Assembly: GCA_020217115.1 (NCBI GenBank)
Contig: JAIWOA010000044.1
Span: 1 to 16,387, forward strand
Direction of reading: 5' to 3'
DNA: 16,387 nt
DNA from: Calditerrivibrio sp.
GTDB lineage: Bacteria > Chrysiogenota > Deferribacteres > Deferribacterales > Calditerrivibrionaceae
This document shows positions 1 to 7,954 of the stretch, piece by piece. The stretch's first letter is position 1; each line of letters begins with the position of its first letter. The translations under genes were made by a program, and so were the position numbers. Below the pieces are notes generated by a model. The model did no database searches. It saw nothing but the letters and a program-made list of their open reading frames with translations, and was not told where the DNA came from.

Positions 1-624
1 AGGGCTATTTTTGTGGATGAGCATGGATATGTTGTAGATGGTGATTTTATACTTGGGATATGTGGTAAATTTATGAAGGAAAGGGGACAATTATCCAACA
101 ACAGTCTTGTTGCAACGGTTATGAGCAATATAGGTTTTGAAAAATCTTTAAACAAAATCGGCATAAATGTTGAACGTTGCGATGTGGGTGACAGGTATGT
201 AATTGAAAAAATGAGAAGTAGTTCGATAAATCTCGGGGGAGAACAATCTGGTCACATTATTTTCAGTGATTATAATACAACTGGGGATGGACTCATTACT
301 GCTCTTCAGCTTCTTAAGGTAATGGTTGTTACTGGAAAAAAGCTTAGTGAAATGTATGGATTTATTTCCATATACCCTCAGGTTCTAAAAAATGCTGTTG
401 TAAAGAATAAGATACCTCTGTCAGAACTTAAAAGAACTTTGAAACTTATAGATGAATATGAAAAAGAACTTGGTAATGATGGGAGAGTTTTTGTAAGGTA
501 TTCAGGAACAGAAAATAAATTAAGGGTTATGGTAGAGGGGCAAAATATGGATAGGGTTGATGTTATAGCAAATAATATTTTAACCGTTGCAACAAAAGAG
601 ATAGAAGGATTTAGTGGAGTTTGA
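1..624 (+). CDS. glmM: Phosphoglucosamine mutase, C-terminal part (5' end outside window)
   Basis: GlmM converts glucosamine-6-phosphate to glucosamine-1-phosphate in the cytoplasm, on the route to UDP-GlcNAc for peptidoglycan and lipid A. The frame is open from base 1. Its first codon is an arginine that fits the end of the family's metal-binding DGDxDR loop, so the catalytic phosphoserine and the Asp ligands lie upstream of the window. Visible family features are VDGD early in the fragment, the sugar-binding GGEQSGHI stretch, and the C-terminal phosphate-binding loop RYSGTENKLRVMVEG. GGEQSGH with a glucosamine-type C-terminal loop favours GlmM over phosphomannomutase. The stop lies one base before the pdxJ ATG. 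The fragment holds about 207 of roughly 450 residues. Identification is firm; the start cannot be seen. Confidence 0.95.
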   Translation, partial: RAIFVDEHGYVVDGDFILGICGKFMKERGQLSNNSLVATVMSNIGFEKSLNKIGINVERCDVGDRYVIEKMRSSSINLGGEQSGHIIFSDYNTTGDGLITALQLLKVMVVTGKKLSEMYGFISIYPQVLKNAVVKNKIPLSELKRTLKLIDEYEKELGNDGRVFVRYSGTENKLRVMVEGQNMDRVDVIANNILTVATKEIEGFSGV

Positions 625-625
625 T

Positions 626-1369
626 ATGATAAGATTGGGAGTTAATATAGATCACATTGCAACTATAAGGCAGGCTAGGAGGGGTATTGAACCTGATCCG
701 GTTCATGCTGCTGTTTTAGCTGAGTTAGGTGGCGCAGATGGTATTACAGTTCATTTAAGGGAAGATAGAAGGCATATACAGGATAGGGACGTTTTTATAT
801 TAAGGGAAACTGTAAAGGTGGGACTAAATCTGGAGATGGCATGCAATGATGAGATTGTAAATATAGCACTTAGGGTAAAACCTGATATGTGTACCCTTGT
901 ACCTGAGAAAAGGGAGGAATTAACTACTGAAGGTGGTCTTAATGTAAGGGATCATTTCGATACGGTTGCAAGAACTGTTGATATTTTAATGAATAATGGG
1001 ATAGATGTTTCAATTTTCATAGATCCTGATGAATTTCAAATAGACAAAGCATATGAAACCGGTGCAAAGTTTATAGAGATTCATACAGGTAAGTATGCTG
1101 ATTCCTATGGTAAGGATGAAGAATTGTCTGAACTAAAAAAGATAGATATTGCATCAAGGCATGCTAAGGAGATAGGTTTTGTAGTGAATGCTGGACATGG
1201 TCTAAACTACAAAAATGTTTCAAAAATTGCCAGCATGACTTGTTTCCATGAATTTAATATTGGACATTCCATTGTTTCGAGGGCTGTTCTGGTTGGGATG
1301 GAGGAAGCTGTCAGGGAGATGAAAAGTATTATGTTAAATGCTTCTATTGGGGATAATAAAAGATGGTAG
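626..1369 (+). CDS. pdxJ: Pyridoxine 5'-phosphate synthase
   Basis: PdxJ joins 1-deoxy-xylulose-5-phosphate and 3-amino-2-oxopropyl phosphate to form pyridoxine 5'-phosphate, the last ring-forming step of de novo vitamin B6 synthesis in the cytoplasm. The 247-residue protein is a TIM barrel of normal length. It shows LGVNIDHIATIRQAR near the N-terminus, HLREDRRHI with His43, Arg45 and His50, NLEMA with Glu70, and NAGHGLNY with His191. These correspond, at a constant offset of two, to E. coli His45, Arg47, His52, Glu72 and His193. I chose ATG 626 because the family starts just before LGVNIDH and a GGAG lies six bases upstream. The frame could be opened by a GTG at 614, but that start would overlap glmM and has no family support. 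The 3' end overlaps acpS by seven bases. Confidence 0.97.
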   Translation: MIRLGVNIDHIATIRQARRGIEPDPVHAAVLAELGGADGITVHLREDRRHIQDRDVFILRETVKVGLNLEMACNDEIVNIALRVKPDMCTLVPEKREELTTEGGLNVRDHFDTVARTVDILMNNGIDVSIFIDPDEFQIDKAYETGAKFIEIHTGKYADSYGKDEELSELKKIDIASRHAKEIGFVVNAGHGLNYKNVSKIASMTCFHEFNIGHSIVSRAVLVGMEEAVREMKSIMLNASIGDNKRW

Positions 1370-1713
1370 GATGTGATATAGTAGAAATAGATAGGATAAA
1401 GTCTGCAATAGATAGGTATGGAGAACGTTTTATCAATAGGATACTCACAAATGAGGAGAGGGAGATTTATGAGAAACGAAATCGATCTCCTGAGTTTTTT
1501 GCTGGAAGGTTTGTTGCAAAGGAATCTATTTCAAAGAGTTTTAAGACTGGAGTATCTGAATCTCTAAAGTTTATTGATATAAAGATTTTAAATGGAGAAA
1601 AAGGTGAACCTGTAGTGTACATTAAAGGTATTAAGCGTGAGGATATAGATGTTTCAATTTCCCATGGTAGAGATTATTCTATAGCAGTAAGTATATTAAG
1701 AGGTGTCAGATGA
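1363..1713 (+). CDS. acpS: Holo-[acyl-carrier-protein] synthase
   Basis: AcpS transfers 4'-phosphopantetheine from coenzyme A to the serine of apo-acyl carrier protein, which activates fatty acid and lipid A acyl synthesis. The 116-residue length is typical. The Mg-binding residues are visible as Asp5 in GCDIVEIDR and Glu54 in GRFVAKES, and the late VSISHG motif is also present. The usual KEA is KES here, a mild change. The start overlaps the end of pdxJ by seven bases and the stop shares ATGA with kdsB. The pdxJ-acpS pairing is common in Gram-negative bacteria. Identification is secure. Confidence 0.95.
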   Translation: MVGCDIVEIDRIKSAIDRYGERFINRILTNEEREIYEKRNRSPEFFAGRFVAKESISKSFKTGVSESLKFIDIKILNGEKGEPVVYIKGIKREDIDVSISHGRDYSIAVSILRGVR

Positions 1714-2441
1714 CTGCAGCAATTGTTATTCCTGCAAGGTATGGTTCTACAAGGCTTGAAGGGAAGCCTTTGAGGGATATAGCTGGTATACCTATGATTT
1801 CGTGGGTTGCACAAAATTGTATGAAAAGTAAAGCCAGAAGGGTTATTGTTGTTACAGATGATCAGAGAATTTTTGATGAGTGTGTAAAAATCGAAGGGCT
1901 TGAGGTTACTTTAAGTGATCCAAATATCCCATCAGGTACAGATAGGGTGGCTAAAGTTGCACAATATCTTAAAGATGATATTATAATTAATGTCCAAGGT
2001 GATGAACCTTTTATTGATCCTGATTTAATAAACCAGCTCATAGATGATTTTGAACGATCTGATGCATTAATGAATACTGCATCTGTTGAAATAGATGAAG
2101 TTACTGCCCAAAACCCCAATGTTGTTAAAGTAGTAAAGGATAGTGAAGGTTACGGACTCTATTTCTCAAGAAGTCCAATACCCTATTACAGAGATAGTGA
2201 TGTCCCAAAAAGATATTTTAAACATATTGGAATATATGGCTACAGGAGAGGTTTTTTAAAGGTTTTTACAGGGCTTACTCCAGGTTTTTTAGAACAGGCT
2301 GAAAAACTTGAACAGCTAAGGGTCCTTGAAAATGGCTATAAAATAAGGGTAATTGATACATCTTATAATGGTATTGCTGTGGATACTGAGGATGATCTTA
2401 TTCTGGCAAATAAGTACGCAAAGGGGTTGTTAAATGGCTAA
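1710..2441 (+). CDS. kdsB: 3-deoxy-manno-octulosonate cytidylyltransferase (CMP-Kdo synthetase)
   Basis: KdsB activates Kdo with CTP to give CMP-Kdo, the donor for the inner core of LPS; it is cytoplasmic and Mg-dependent. The 243-residue protein has the nucleotide-binding [15 protein letters not shown] at residues 7-21, SGTDRV at 75-80, the metal-binding VQGDEP at 95-100 (Asp98) and the C-terminal [10 protein letters not shown] and VDTEDDL segments. These distinguish it from NeuA-type CMP-sialate synthetases. The start shares ATGA with the acpS stop, and the 3' end overlaps pyrG by eight bases. Three other Kdo genes follow, and the next gene makes CTP, one of its substrates. Nothing is missing from the active site as far as I can judge. 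Confidence 0.97.
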   Translation: MTAAIVIPARYGSTRLEGKPLRDIAGIPMISWVAQNCMKSKARRVIVVTDDQRIFDECVKIEGLEVTLSDPNIPSGTDRVAKVAQYLKDDIIINVQGDEPFIDPDLINQLIDDFERSDALMNTASVEIDEVTAQNPNVVKVVKDSEGYGLYFSRSPIPYYRDSDVPKRYFKHIGIYGYRRGFLKVFTGLTPGFLEQAEKLEQLRVLENGYKIRVIDTSYNGIAVDTEDDLILANKYAKGLLNG

Positions 2442-4056
2442 ATTTATTTTTGTTACTGGTGGAGTTTTATCATCTTTAGGTAAAGGTATTACTGCTGCTT
2501 CTTTGGGGACATTGTTGGAGCTCAGGGGGTATAAAGTTATTATAAAAAAGTTTGATCCTTACCTCAATGTTGATCCAGGTACAATGAGCCCTTTTCAACA
2601 TGGAGAGGTATATGTGACAGAAGATGGTGCTGAGACTGATCTGGATCTTGGACATTATGAAAGATTTTTAACTTCCTATACTAATAGGGATTGTAATATA
2701 ACAACTGGTAAAATTTACAACCATGTAATAGAGAAGGAAAGAAAAGGTGACTACCTTGGGGCAACTGTCCAGGTTATTCCCCATATAACCGATGAGATAA
2801 AAAATAATATAAGAAAATTGTCTGATCAGTATGATATAGTTATTGTTGAGATTGGTGGTACCGTAGGAGATATAGAGAGTTTGCCATTTCTTGAGTCAAT
2901 CAGACAGATAAAATTTGATCTTAATGAAAGTGATGTTTTATATATACATGTGACCCTTGTCCCTTATATAAAAAGTGCTGGGGAGCTCAAAACTAAGCCA
3001 ACACAGCATTCAGTGAGGGATTTGAGGGAGATAGGTATACAGCCAGACATTTTGGTGTGTAGATCTGAATACCCTTTGAATGACAGTATCAGAAAGAAGA
3101 TAGCTCTATTTTGCAATGTATCCAAGGATAGCGTCATTAATGCCATAGATGCATCATCTATATATCAGGTTCCATTGTTGATGAACAATGAGGGTATAGA
3201 TAGGATTGTTTTAAACAAACTAAAGCTACCTGAGAGGGGGTACAGTTTAGAAAAATGGGAAGATATTGTATTTAGACTCAATAATCCAGAGGATACAGTA
3301 ACAATAGGTGTTGTTGGCAAATATGTCGATTTGAAAGATGCATATATAAGCCTTAATGAAGCTTTGATACATGGAGGTATAAAAAATAGGTTGAAGGTCA
3401 ATATAAAGTGGATTGATGCAGAAGATCTTGAAAAGATCCCTTCTGATAAGTTTTTTGAGGATGTGGATGGTATTCTTGTTCCGGGGGGATTTGGTGATCG
3501 TGGAATTGAAGGGAAGATAAATGCTGTTAACTATGCAAGGGTTAAAGATATTCCATTTTTTGGTATATGCCTTGGCATGCAGTGTGCTGTTATAGAATTT
3601 GCAAGGAATGTTCTAAAATATGATGGTGCCAATAGTGTTGAGTTTAACCAGAAAACCCCATATCCTGTAATAGATTACATGAATGAACAGAAAAATATTA
3701 AAAAGCTTGGTGGTACAATGCGTCTTGGTGCCTATAAATGTAGTATAAAAGAGGATACTCTTGCATATAAAAGTTATGGGACGACTGAAATAATGGAGAG
3801 ACACAGACATAGACTGGAGTTTAATAATAAATATACTGAGGATATTGTAAAGGCTGGTATGACTATTTCTGGATTTAATGTTGAAAGGGGTCTTGTGGAG
3901 ATTGTTGAGATAAAATCCCATAGATGGTTTTTAGGTTGCCAATTCCACCCTGAATTTAAATCAAAACCTACAGCTCCCCATCCACTTTTTAGTTCCTTTA
4001 TTCTTGCTTCATATAAAAATAAAAAAGATTCTAATGAAAAGGGGTCACAGTTATGA
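2434..4056 (+). CDS. pyrG: CTP synthase
   Basis: PyrG aminates UTP to CTP using glutamine and ATP. The 540-residue protein has both expected domains. The N-terminal synthase domain starts with [20 protein letters not shown], followed by the [18 protein letters not shown] region and [11 protein letters not shown]. The C-terminal class I glutamine amidotransferase domain has [16 protein letters not shown] with nucleophile Cys379 (the same number as in E. coli), and QFHPEF with His505 and Glu507 completing the triad. The gene starts inside the end of kdsB and ends in an ATGA overlap with kdsA. It is therefore embedded in the Kdo gene set, where its product CTP is consumed by KdsB. Nothing is atypical in length or motifs. 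Confidence 0.98.
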   Translation: MAKFIFVTGGVLSSLGKGITAASLGTLLELRGYKVIIKKFDPYLNVDPGTMSPFQHGEVYVTEDGAETDLDLGHYERFLTSYTNRDCNITTGKIYNHVIEKERKGDYLGATVQVIPHITDEIKNNIRKLSDQYDIVIVEIGGTVGDIESLPFLESIRQIKFDLNESDVLYIHVTLVPYIKSAGELKTKPTQHSVRDLREIGIQPDILVCRSEYPLNDSIRKKIALFCNVSKDSVINAIDASSIYQVPLLMNNEGIDRIVLNKLKLPERGYSLEKWEDIVFRLNNPEDTVTIGVVGKYVDLKDAYISLNEALIHGGIKNRLKVNIKWIDAEDLEKIPSDKFFEDVDGILVPGGFGDRGIEGKINAVNYARVKDIPFFGICLGMQCAVIEFARNVLKYDGANSVEFNQKTPYPVIDYMNEQKNIKKLGGTMRLGAYKCSIKEDTLAYKSYGTTEIMERHRHRLEFNNKYTEDIVKAGMTISGFNVERGLVEIVEIKSHRWFLGCQFHPEFKSKPTAPHPLFSSFILASYKNKKDSNEKGSQL

Positions 4057-4817
4057 TTCTATTTGCCGGTCCGTGTGTTATAGAAAGCTATGAAGTCTTA
4101 AAAGAAACATCTATTTTTTTAAAAAAAGTTATAGAAAAATATGATATAGAGTTTTATTTCAAGTCATCCTATGACAAAGCCAATAGATCATCAATTGATA
4201 GTTTTAGGGGACCTGGGATTCATGAAGGTTTAGATATTTTGAGGAAGATAAAAGAGGATTTTGGTTTTGGTATTATTACAGATGTTCATCAGGTTGGTGA
4301 TGTGGCTCTTGTAAAAGAGGTGGTTGATGTAATTCAGGTTCCGGCATTTTTGTCAAGACAGACAGATTTATTGGAAGAGGTTGCAAAAAGTGGCAAAATA
4401 GTCAATGTGAAAAAAGGTCAGTTTTTGGCACCCTGGGATATGGGGAATGTGAAGGAAAAATTAAAGCTTTCTGGTGCGAAGAGGATTATATTTACTGAAA
4501 GGGGGGCATCCTTTGGTTACAACAATCTGGTGGTTGATTTTAGATCTTTTCCAATTATGAGGAGTCTTGGAGTTGAGGTGGTATTTGATGCAACCCATTC
4601 ATTGCAACTTCCAGGAGGGAAGGGTAAAAGCTCCGATGGCCAGAGGGGTATGATTCCATATCTTGCAAGAGCTGCTGCGGCCTGTGGAGTTGATGGTTTT
4701 TTCTTTGAAGTTCATCCAGATCCAGATAGTGCATTGTGTGATGGTCCAAACATGGTTGATTTTAAGATGTTTGAAGAGATTCTGGATAAAATAATGAAGA
4801 TAAGGGCTATTTTATGA
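4053..4817 (+). CDS. kdsA: Kdo-8-phosphate synthase, metal-dependent type
   Basis: KdsA condenses phosphoenolpyruvate with arabinose-5-phosphate to form Kdo-8-phosphate in the cytoplasm. The 254-residue TIM-barrel protein begins with [10 protein letters not shown]. It also has [18 protein letters not shown], the ITDVHQ strand and [16 protein letters not shown]. The position that is asparagine in the metal-free E. coli enzyme is Cys8 here. With His182, Glu219 and Asp230 it matches the Aquifex metal ligands Cys11, His185, Glu222 and Asp233 at a constant offset of three. I therefore assign it to the metal-dependent class. DAHP synthase is less likely because of the Kdo gene neighbours and the KANRSS motif. 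It shares ATGA with both pyrG and kdsD, and an AAGGGG ribosome site lies eight bases before the start. Confidence 0.97.
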   Translation: MILFAGPCVIESYEVLKETSIFLKKVIEKYDIEFYFKSSYDKANRSSIDSFRGPGIHEGLDILRKIKEDFGFGIITDVHQVGDVALVKEVVDVIQVPAFLSRQTDLLEEVAKSGKIVNVKKGQFLAPWDMGNVKEKLKLSGAKRIIFTERGASFGYNNLVVDFRSFPIMRSLGVEVVFDATHSLQLPGGKGKSSDGQRGMIPYLARAAAACGVDGFFFEVHPDPDSALCDGPNMVDFKMFEEILDKIMKIRAIL

Positions 4818-5776
4818 ACCTGATAGATGTTGCAAAGGATACTATGAAAATAGAGGCTGAAGCTATTTTATCAGCAGCTGAGAAGATTGGTGAGAATATT
4901 TTGAATGCTATTGATATTATTATTAATTGTAAAGGAAGAGTTGTTGTAACTGGGATGGGAAAATCTGGTATAATTGGTAAAAAGATTGCTGCTACAATGT
5001 CTTCCACAGGGACTCCGGCTATTTTTTTACATCCTGCTGAAGGTGTACATGGAGATTTAGGGGTTATTACAAAGGATGATTGTGTAATTGCAATCTCAAA
5101 CAGTGGGGAGACTGATGAGATTATTTCTATCCTCCCAACAATAAAGATGTTAGGTATATCAATTATTTCTATAGTTGGAAATGTCAATTCTACTCTTGCA
5201 AAGAAATCTGACTGTGTCTTTGATGGATCTGTTGTAAGGGAGGCCTGCACGTTGAATCTTGCCCCCACTGCAAGTACCACTGTTTCTTTAGCTATAGGTG
5301 ATGCTATTGCTGTTGCATTGATTGAAAAAAAAGGTTTTAAAAAAGAGGATTTTGCCTTTTTTCATCCTTCTGGAAGTCTGGGTAAAAGGCTTCTTGTAAA
5401 GGTTTCTGATCTGTATCATACTGGTGAAAAATTGCCAAAAATAAAAATAGGATCAAAGGTTGCTGAATCTATTTTTGAGATGACAAGTAAGGGTTTTGGT
5501 TGTACTACTGTAATTGATGAAAAAGGTTTACTCTACGGAATTCTTACCGATGGTGATCTTAGAAGAGGTTTACAGAGGTTCAGTAATATTTTTGAAATGA
5601 AGGTGGAAGAGGTGTGCTCTAAAAATCCTAAGACCATTGATAGGGATGAGTTAGCAGTGAAAGCACTCAGGATAATGGAGGAGAGGAGTATTACATCTCT
5701 CATAGTAGTGGACAATGAGGGGAAACCTGAAGGTATTATACATATTCACGATATATTAAAAAAGGGGATAGCATGA
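4814..5776 (+). CDS. kdsD: Arabinose-5-phosphate isomerase (SIS plus two CBS domains)
   Basis: KdsD interconverts ribulose-5-phosphate and arabinose-5-phosphate, the first committed step towards Kdo. The 320-residue protein has a SIS sugar-isomerase domain at about 35-185, then CBS domains at about 200-258 and 266-317. SIS signatures include GMGKSGIIG, VHGDLG, ISNSGETDE, LAPTASTT and FHPSGSLG. Residues Lys50, Glu102, Glu143 and His184 match E. coli KdsD Lys59, Glu111, Glu152 and His193 at a uniform offset of nine, so the enzyme should be active. The CBS pair may bind a regulatory nucleotide, which is inference. ATGA overlaps join it to kdsA and kdsC. It could be named kpsF or gutQ by similarity, but the context supports the core LPS role. 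Confidence 0.97.
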   Translation: MNLIDVAKDTMKIEAEAILSAAEKIGENILNAIDIIINCKGRVVVTGMGKSGIIGKKIAATMSSTGTPAIFLHPAEGVHGDLGVITKDDCVIAISNSGETDEIISILPTIKMLGISIISIVGNVNSTLAKKSDCVFDGSVVREACTLNLAPTASTTVSLAIGDAIAVALIEKKGFKKEDFAFFHPSGSLGKRLLVKVSDLYHTGEKLPKIKIGSKVAESIFEMTSKGFGCTTVIDEKGLLYGILTDGDLRRGLQRFSNIFEMKVEEVCSKNPKTIDRDELAVKALRIMEERSITSLIVVDNEGKPEGIIHIHDILKKGIA

Positions 5777-6273
5777 ATATAAAGCTTTTAATAATGGATG
5801 TTGATGGAGTTTTAACAGATGGCAAAATAAACTATACTTCATCTGGTGAGGAGATAAAATCTTTTCATGTTAGAGATGGATTAGGTATAAAAATTGCCAA
5901 AAAATATGGTATTGAGCTTGCGATTATATCAGCCAGATACTCTAAAGGTACTGAGATAAGGGCCAAAGAACTTGGCATAGATCATGTATATCAGGGGCAT
6001 TTTGAAAAACTTGATGTATATGAGGAGTTAAAAGGTAAACTTGAGTTGACAGATGATAAGATAGCCTTTATAGGTGATGATCTTAATGATATCCCTATAC
6101 TAAAGAGGGTTGGTCTACCAGCTACAGTTGCTGATGCTCCTGATGTAGTTAAAAGATTTGCACAGATAGTGACACCTCAAACAGGTGGCAATGGTGCTGT
6201 GAGACATCTTATAGAGATTATTTTAAAGAGAAATGTTAAATGGGAAGAAATAGTAAATTCCTATTCTATATAA
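5773..6273 (+). CDS. kdsC: Kdo-8-phosphate phosphatase (HAD family, capless)
   Basis: KdsC removes phosphate from Kdo-8-phosphate to give Kdo, the substrate of KdsB. The 166-residue length is typical of this capless HAD phosphatase, which normally forms a tetramer. Motif I is MDVDGVLTDG with nucleophile Asp9 and acid/base Asp11. Motif II is ISAR at 52-55, where relatives often have ITGR. Motif IV is GDDLNDIP at 101-108. The late TGGNGAVRHLIE stretch matches the C-terminal tail that reaches a neighbouring active site in the family. The start shares ATGA with kdsD. The last 34 bases also encode the start of lptC in another frame. The assignment is secure. Confidence 0.96.
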   Translation: MNIKLLIMDVDGVLTDGKINYTSSGEEIKSFHVRDGLGIKIAKKYGIELAIISARYSKGTEIRAKELGIDHVYQGHFEKLDVYEELKGKLELTDDKIAFIGDDLNDIPILKRVGLPATVADAPDVVKRFAQIVTPQTGGNGAVRHLIEIILKRNVKWEEIVNSYSI

Positions 6274-6779
6274 TCTCTCTTGTAATTTTTTTAGGGGTTT
6301 CTATCATCATATTCTTTGATGTAAATGAGAATACTGAGAGTTCAAATGATGTTAATGAGGTATCTATTATAGAGGATTTTAAGTTAAGAAAGAATGGAGA
6401 CAACGGTTCCATTTATACACTTGATGCAAAAAGAGCAGAATTATTTTTTGATAACAAAAGTTTCACCTTTGATAATTGTACTTTTCGCTATACAGATATA
6501 AATAAAGTTATCGATGTGTCATCATCATTTTGTGTATATGAAGTTGATTCTCGAGTGATTCTTGAGGATTCAATAAAAGCTAACTACAATAAAATATTGC
6601 TTATGGGAAGAGATAAATCAAAACTTGTTTACGATATACCCGGGGATTTTGGTGAAATGTCAGGTGGTGTTATTGCTAAGGAAGGTAATAACTCTATTGT
6701 GGCAGATAGAATGGTATTTAAGAAGAATGAAGAATTTATAAGTTTTTTGGGAAATGTGGAGGTAGTTTATGATAGGTAG
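6240..6779 (+). CDS. lptC: LPS export protein LptC
   Basis: LptC is the inner-membrane protein that takes LPS from the LptB2FG complex and passes it to LptA. The 179-residue protein has one N-terminal membrane segment at about residues 8-26, rich in Phe, Ile and Val, and then a periplasmic part. Its alternating polar and hydrophobic strands (for example SIYTLDAKRAELFF and later GGVIAKEGNNSIVADRMVF) resemble the beta-jellyroll LptC/OstA fold. Sequence conservation is low, as usual for LptC, so position between kdsC and lptA is the main support. ATG 6240 is the only start that keeps the membrane anchor; it lies 34 bases inside kdsC. The 3' end overlaps lptA by 11 bases. Confidence 0.88.
   Translation: MGRNSKFLFYIISLVIFLGVSIIIFFDVNENTESSNDVNEVSIIEDFKLRKNGDNGSIYTLDAKRAELFFDNKSFTFDNCTFRYTDINKVIDVSSSFCVYEVDSRVILEDSIKANYNKILLMGRDKSKLVYDIPGDFGEMSGGVIAKEGNNSIVADRMVFKKNEEFISFLGNVEVVYDR
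6758..6763 (+). promoter_or_regulatory. Strong ribosome binding site of lptA, inside lptC
   Basis: GGAGGT lies five bases before ATG 6769, within the last codons of lptC. It fixes the lptA start and shows that lptA can recruit ribosomes itself despite the 11-base overlap. Confidence 0.8.
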
Positions 6780-7293
6780 GTTATTTTTATTTTTATTTAT
6801 TACTTTGGGTGTATGTTATGCTGAGGATAAATTCCCCGTAAATATTGAATCTGATAGTGTGAAATACTTTGGTAAAGAGCAATATTCAATATTTAACGGC
6901 AATGTCAAAGCTTCTTATAAAGATACAAAAATATTTTCAGATACCATGAAGGTTATTTTTGATAGTAAAAAAGAGATTGATAAGATTTTATGTACAGGGA
7001 ATGTCAAGATGTCAAAGGAGGGTATGTATTCTCTATCCAGAGAGGCTGAGATACAGGTTAAGGAAAATATTCTCATTTTGAGAGGGGATGCAAAGGTGTG
7101 GCAGGGAGAAAATTATCTTGAAGGTAATGAAGTTATAGTATATAATAATGATGACAGGGTAGTTGTTAACAAGTCTGAAAAGGGGCGTGTTAAGGTTATG
7201 TTTTTCCCTGATAATAAAACAGAAGGAAGCATTGGTGGGAATAAGGACAAAGAGCCTAAAAAAGATATACAAAAAAAGAACAGTAGTAAATGA
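6769..7293 (+). CDS. lptA: LPS transport periplasmic protein LptA
   Basis: LptA forms the periplasmic bridge that carries LPS from LptC to LptD in the outer membrane. The 174-residue precursor has a signal peptide: Arg4, a hydrophobic core at 5-15, and a likely signal peptidase I site after Ala18 (VCYA/ED). The mature part begins PVNIESDSVKYFG and repeats OstA-fold strands such as YSIFNGNVKA, DKILCTGNVKMS and NYLEGNEVIVY; the FxGNV and CTGNV pattern is typical of the family. The last 25 or so residues are charged and lysine-rich and look disordered. That tail is encoded where lptB overlaps in another frame. Cys16 is preceded by LGV, a poor lipobox, so I do not call it a lipoprotein. Confidence 0.92.
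   Translation: MIGRLFLFLFITLGVCYAEDKFPVNIESDSVKYFGKEQYSIFNGNVKASYKDTKIFSDTMKVIFDSKKEIDKILCTGNVKMSKEGMYSLSREAEIQVKENILILRGDAKVWQGENYLEGNEVIVYNNDDRVVVNKSEKGRVKVMFFPDNKTEGSIGGNKDKEPKKDIQKKNSSK
7223..7227 (+). promoter_or_regulatory. Ribosome binding site deciding the lptB start, inside lptA
   Basis: AAGGA lies seven bases before GTG 7235 and four before TTG 7232. The spacing favours GTG 7235. The site is within the lptA coding region, 66 or more bases before the lptA stop. Confidence 0.6.
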
Positions 7294-7954
7294 TGTTTCT
7301 ATAGATGTAAAACAGGGTGAGGTAGTGGGGCTCTTAGGTCCCAATGGTGCAGGGAAGACGACAACGTTTTATATGGTTGTAGGTGTTGTTAAACCTGATG
7401 GTGGTCACATATATCTTGAAGATGAAGAGATTACCAATGATCCTATTTACCTTAGATCTAAGAAGGGTATTGGATACCTGCCGCAGGAACCTTCTATTTT
7501 TAGAAAACTTACTGTGTATGAAAATATATATGCTGCCCTTGAGGTTAATTTCAGGGATAAGGCCTATATTAAAAATAGGGTTGAAGAGCTAATAAAGGGT
7601 TTTGGACTGGATAAGGTCCGTGATAGTATGGGTTTTTCCCTTAGTGGTGGTGAGAGAAGAAGAGTGGAAATTGCAAGGTGTTTATCAACGGAACCTAAAA
7701 TAATACTTCTTGATGAGCCTTTTGCTGGTATAGATCCGATCTCTGTAGTTGACATACAAAGAATGATATACCAGTTGAAAGATATGGGTATAGGTATACT
7801 TATTACAGATCACAATGTGCGGGAAACATTAAAAATAACTGATAGAGCATATATTTTAACTGATGGGTCAGTTTTAGCTGAAGGTTTACCAAAGGATATT
7901 GTAAAAAACGATGAAGTTGTAAAAAAATATTTGGGAGAAGACTTTAGTTTATGA
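7235..7954 (+). CDS. lptB: LPS export ABC transporter ATP-binding protein LptB
   Basis: LptB is the cytoplasmic ATPase that, as a dimer with LptF and LptG, drives LPS extraction from the inner membrane. From GTG 7235 it is 239 residues. Visible motifs are Walker A GPNGAGKTT with Lys41, Q-loop Gln84 in YLPQEPSIF, signature LSGGERRRVEIAR at 136-148, Walker B LLDEPFAGIDP with Glu161, and switch His193 in ITDHNVRETL. These sit one to two positions from the E. coli LptB numbers, which supports the chosen start. The frame extends upstream to TTG 7163, but that would add residues with no family counterpart. The start lies 59 bases inside lptA, and the stop shares ATGA with rpoN. LptF and LptG are not in the window. 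Confidence 0.97.
   Translation: MGIRTKSLKKIYKKRTVVNDVSIDVKQGEVVGLLGPNGAGKTTTFYMVVGVVKPDGGHIYLEDEEITNDPIYLRSKKGIGYLPQEPSIFRKLTVYENIYAALEVNFRDKAYIKNRVEELIKGFGLDKVRDSMGFSLSGGERRRVEIARCLSTEPKIILLDEPFAGIDPISVVDIQRMIYQLKDMGIGILITDHNVRETLKITDRAYILTDGSVLAEGLPKDIVKNDEVVKKYLGEDFSL

Noticed and set aside
4807..5280. 157-codon minus-strand frame opposite kdsD
   Set aside because: The plus strand here encodes the SIS domain with all catalytic residues. The reverse product shows no recognisable domain and has no ribosome site that I can see.
5325..5332. Runs of eight A bases (also at 16194-16201) as programmed frameshift sites
   Set aside because: Both lie inside genes whose frame and motifs continue unchanged on each side, and I saw no clear stimulatory structure.
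6769..6822. LptA as a lipoprotein through Cys16
   Set aside because: LGVC has Val at the -1 position, which fits a lipobox poorly, while VCYA/ED is a good signal peptidase I site.
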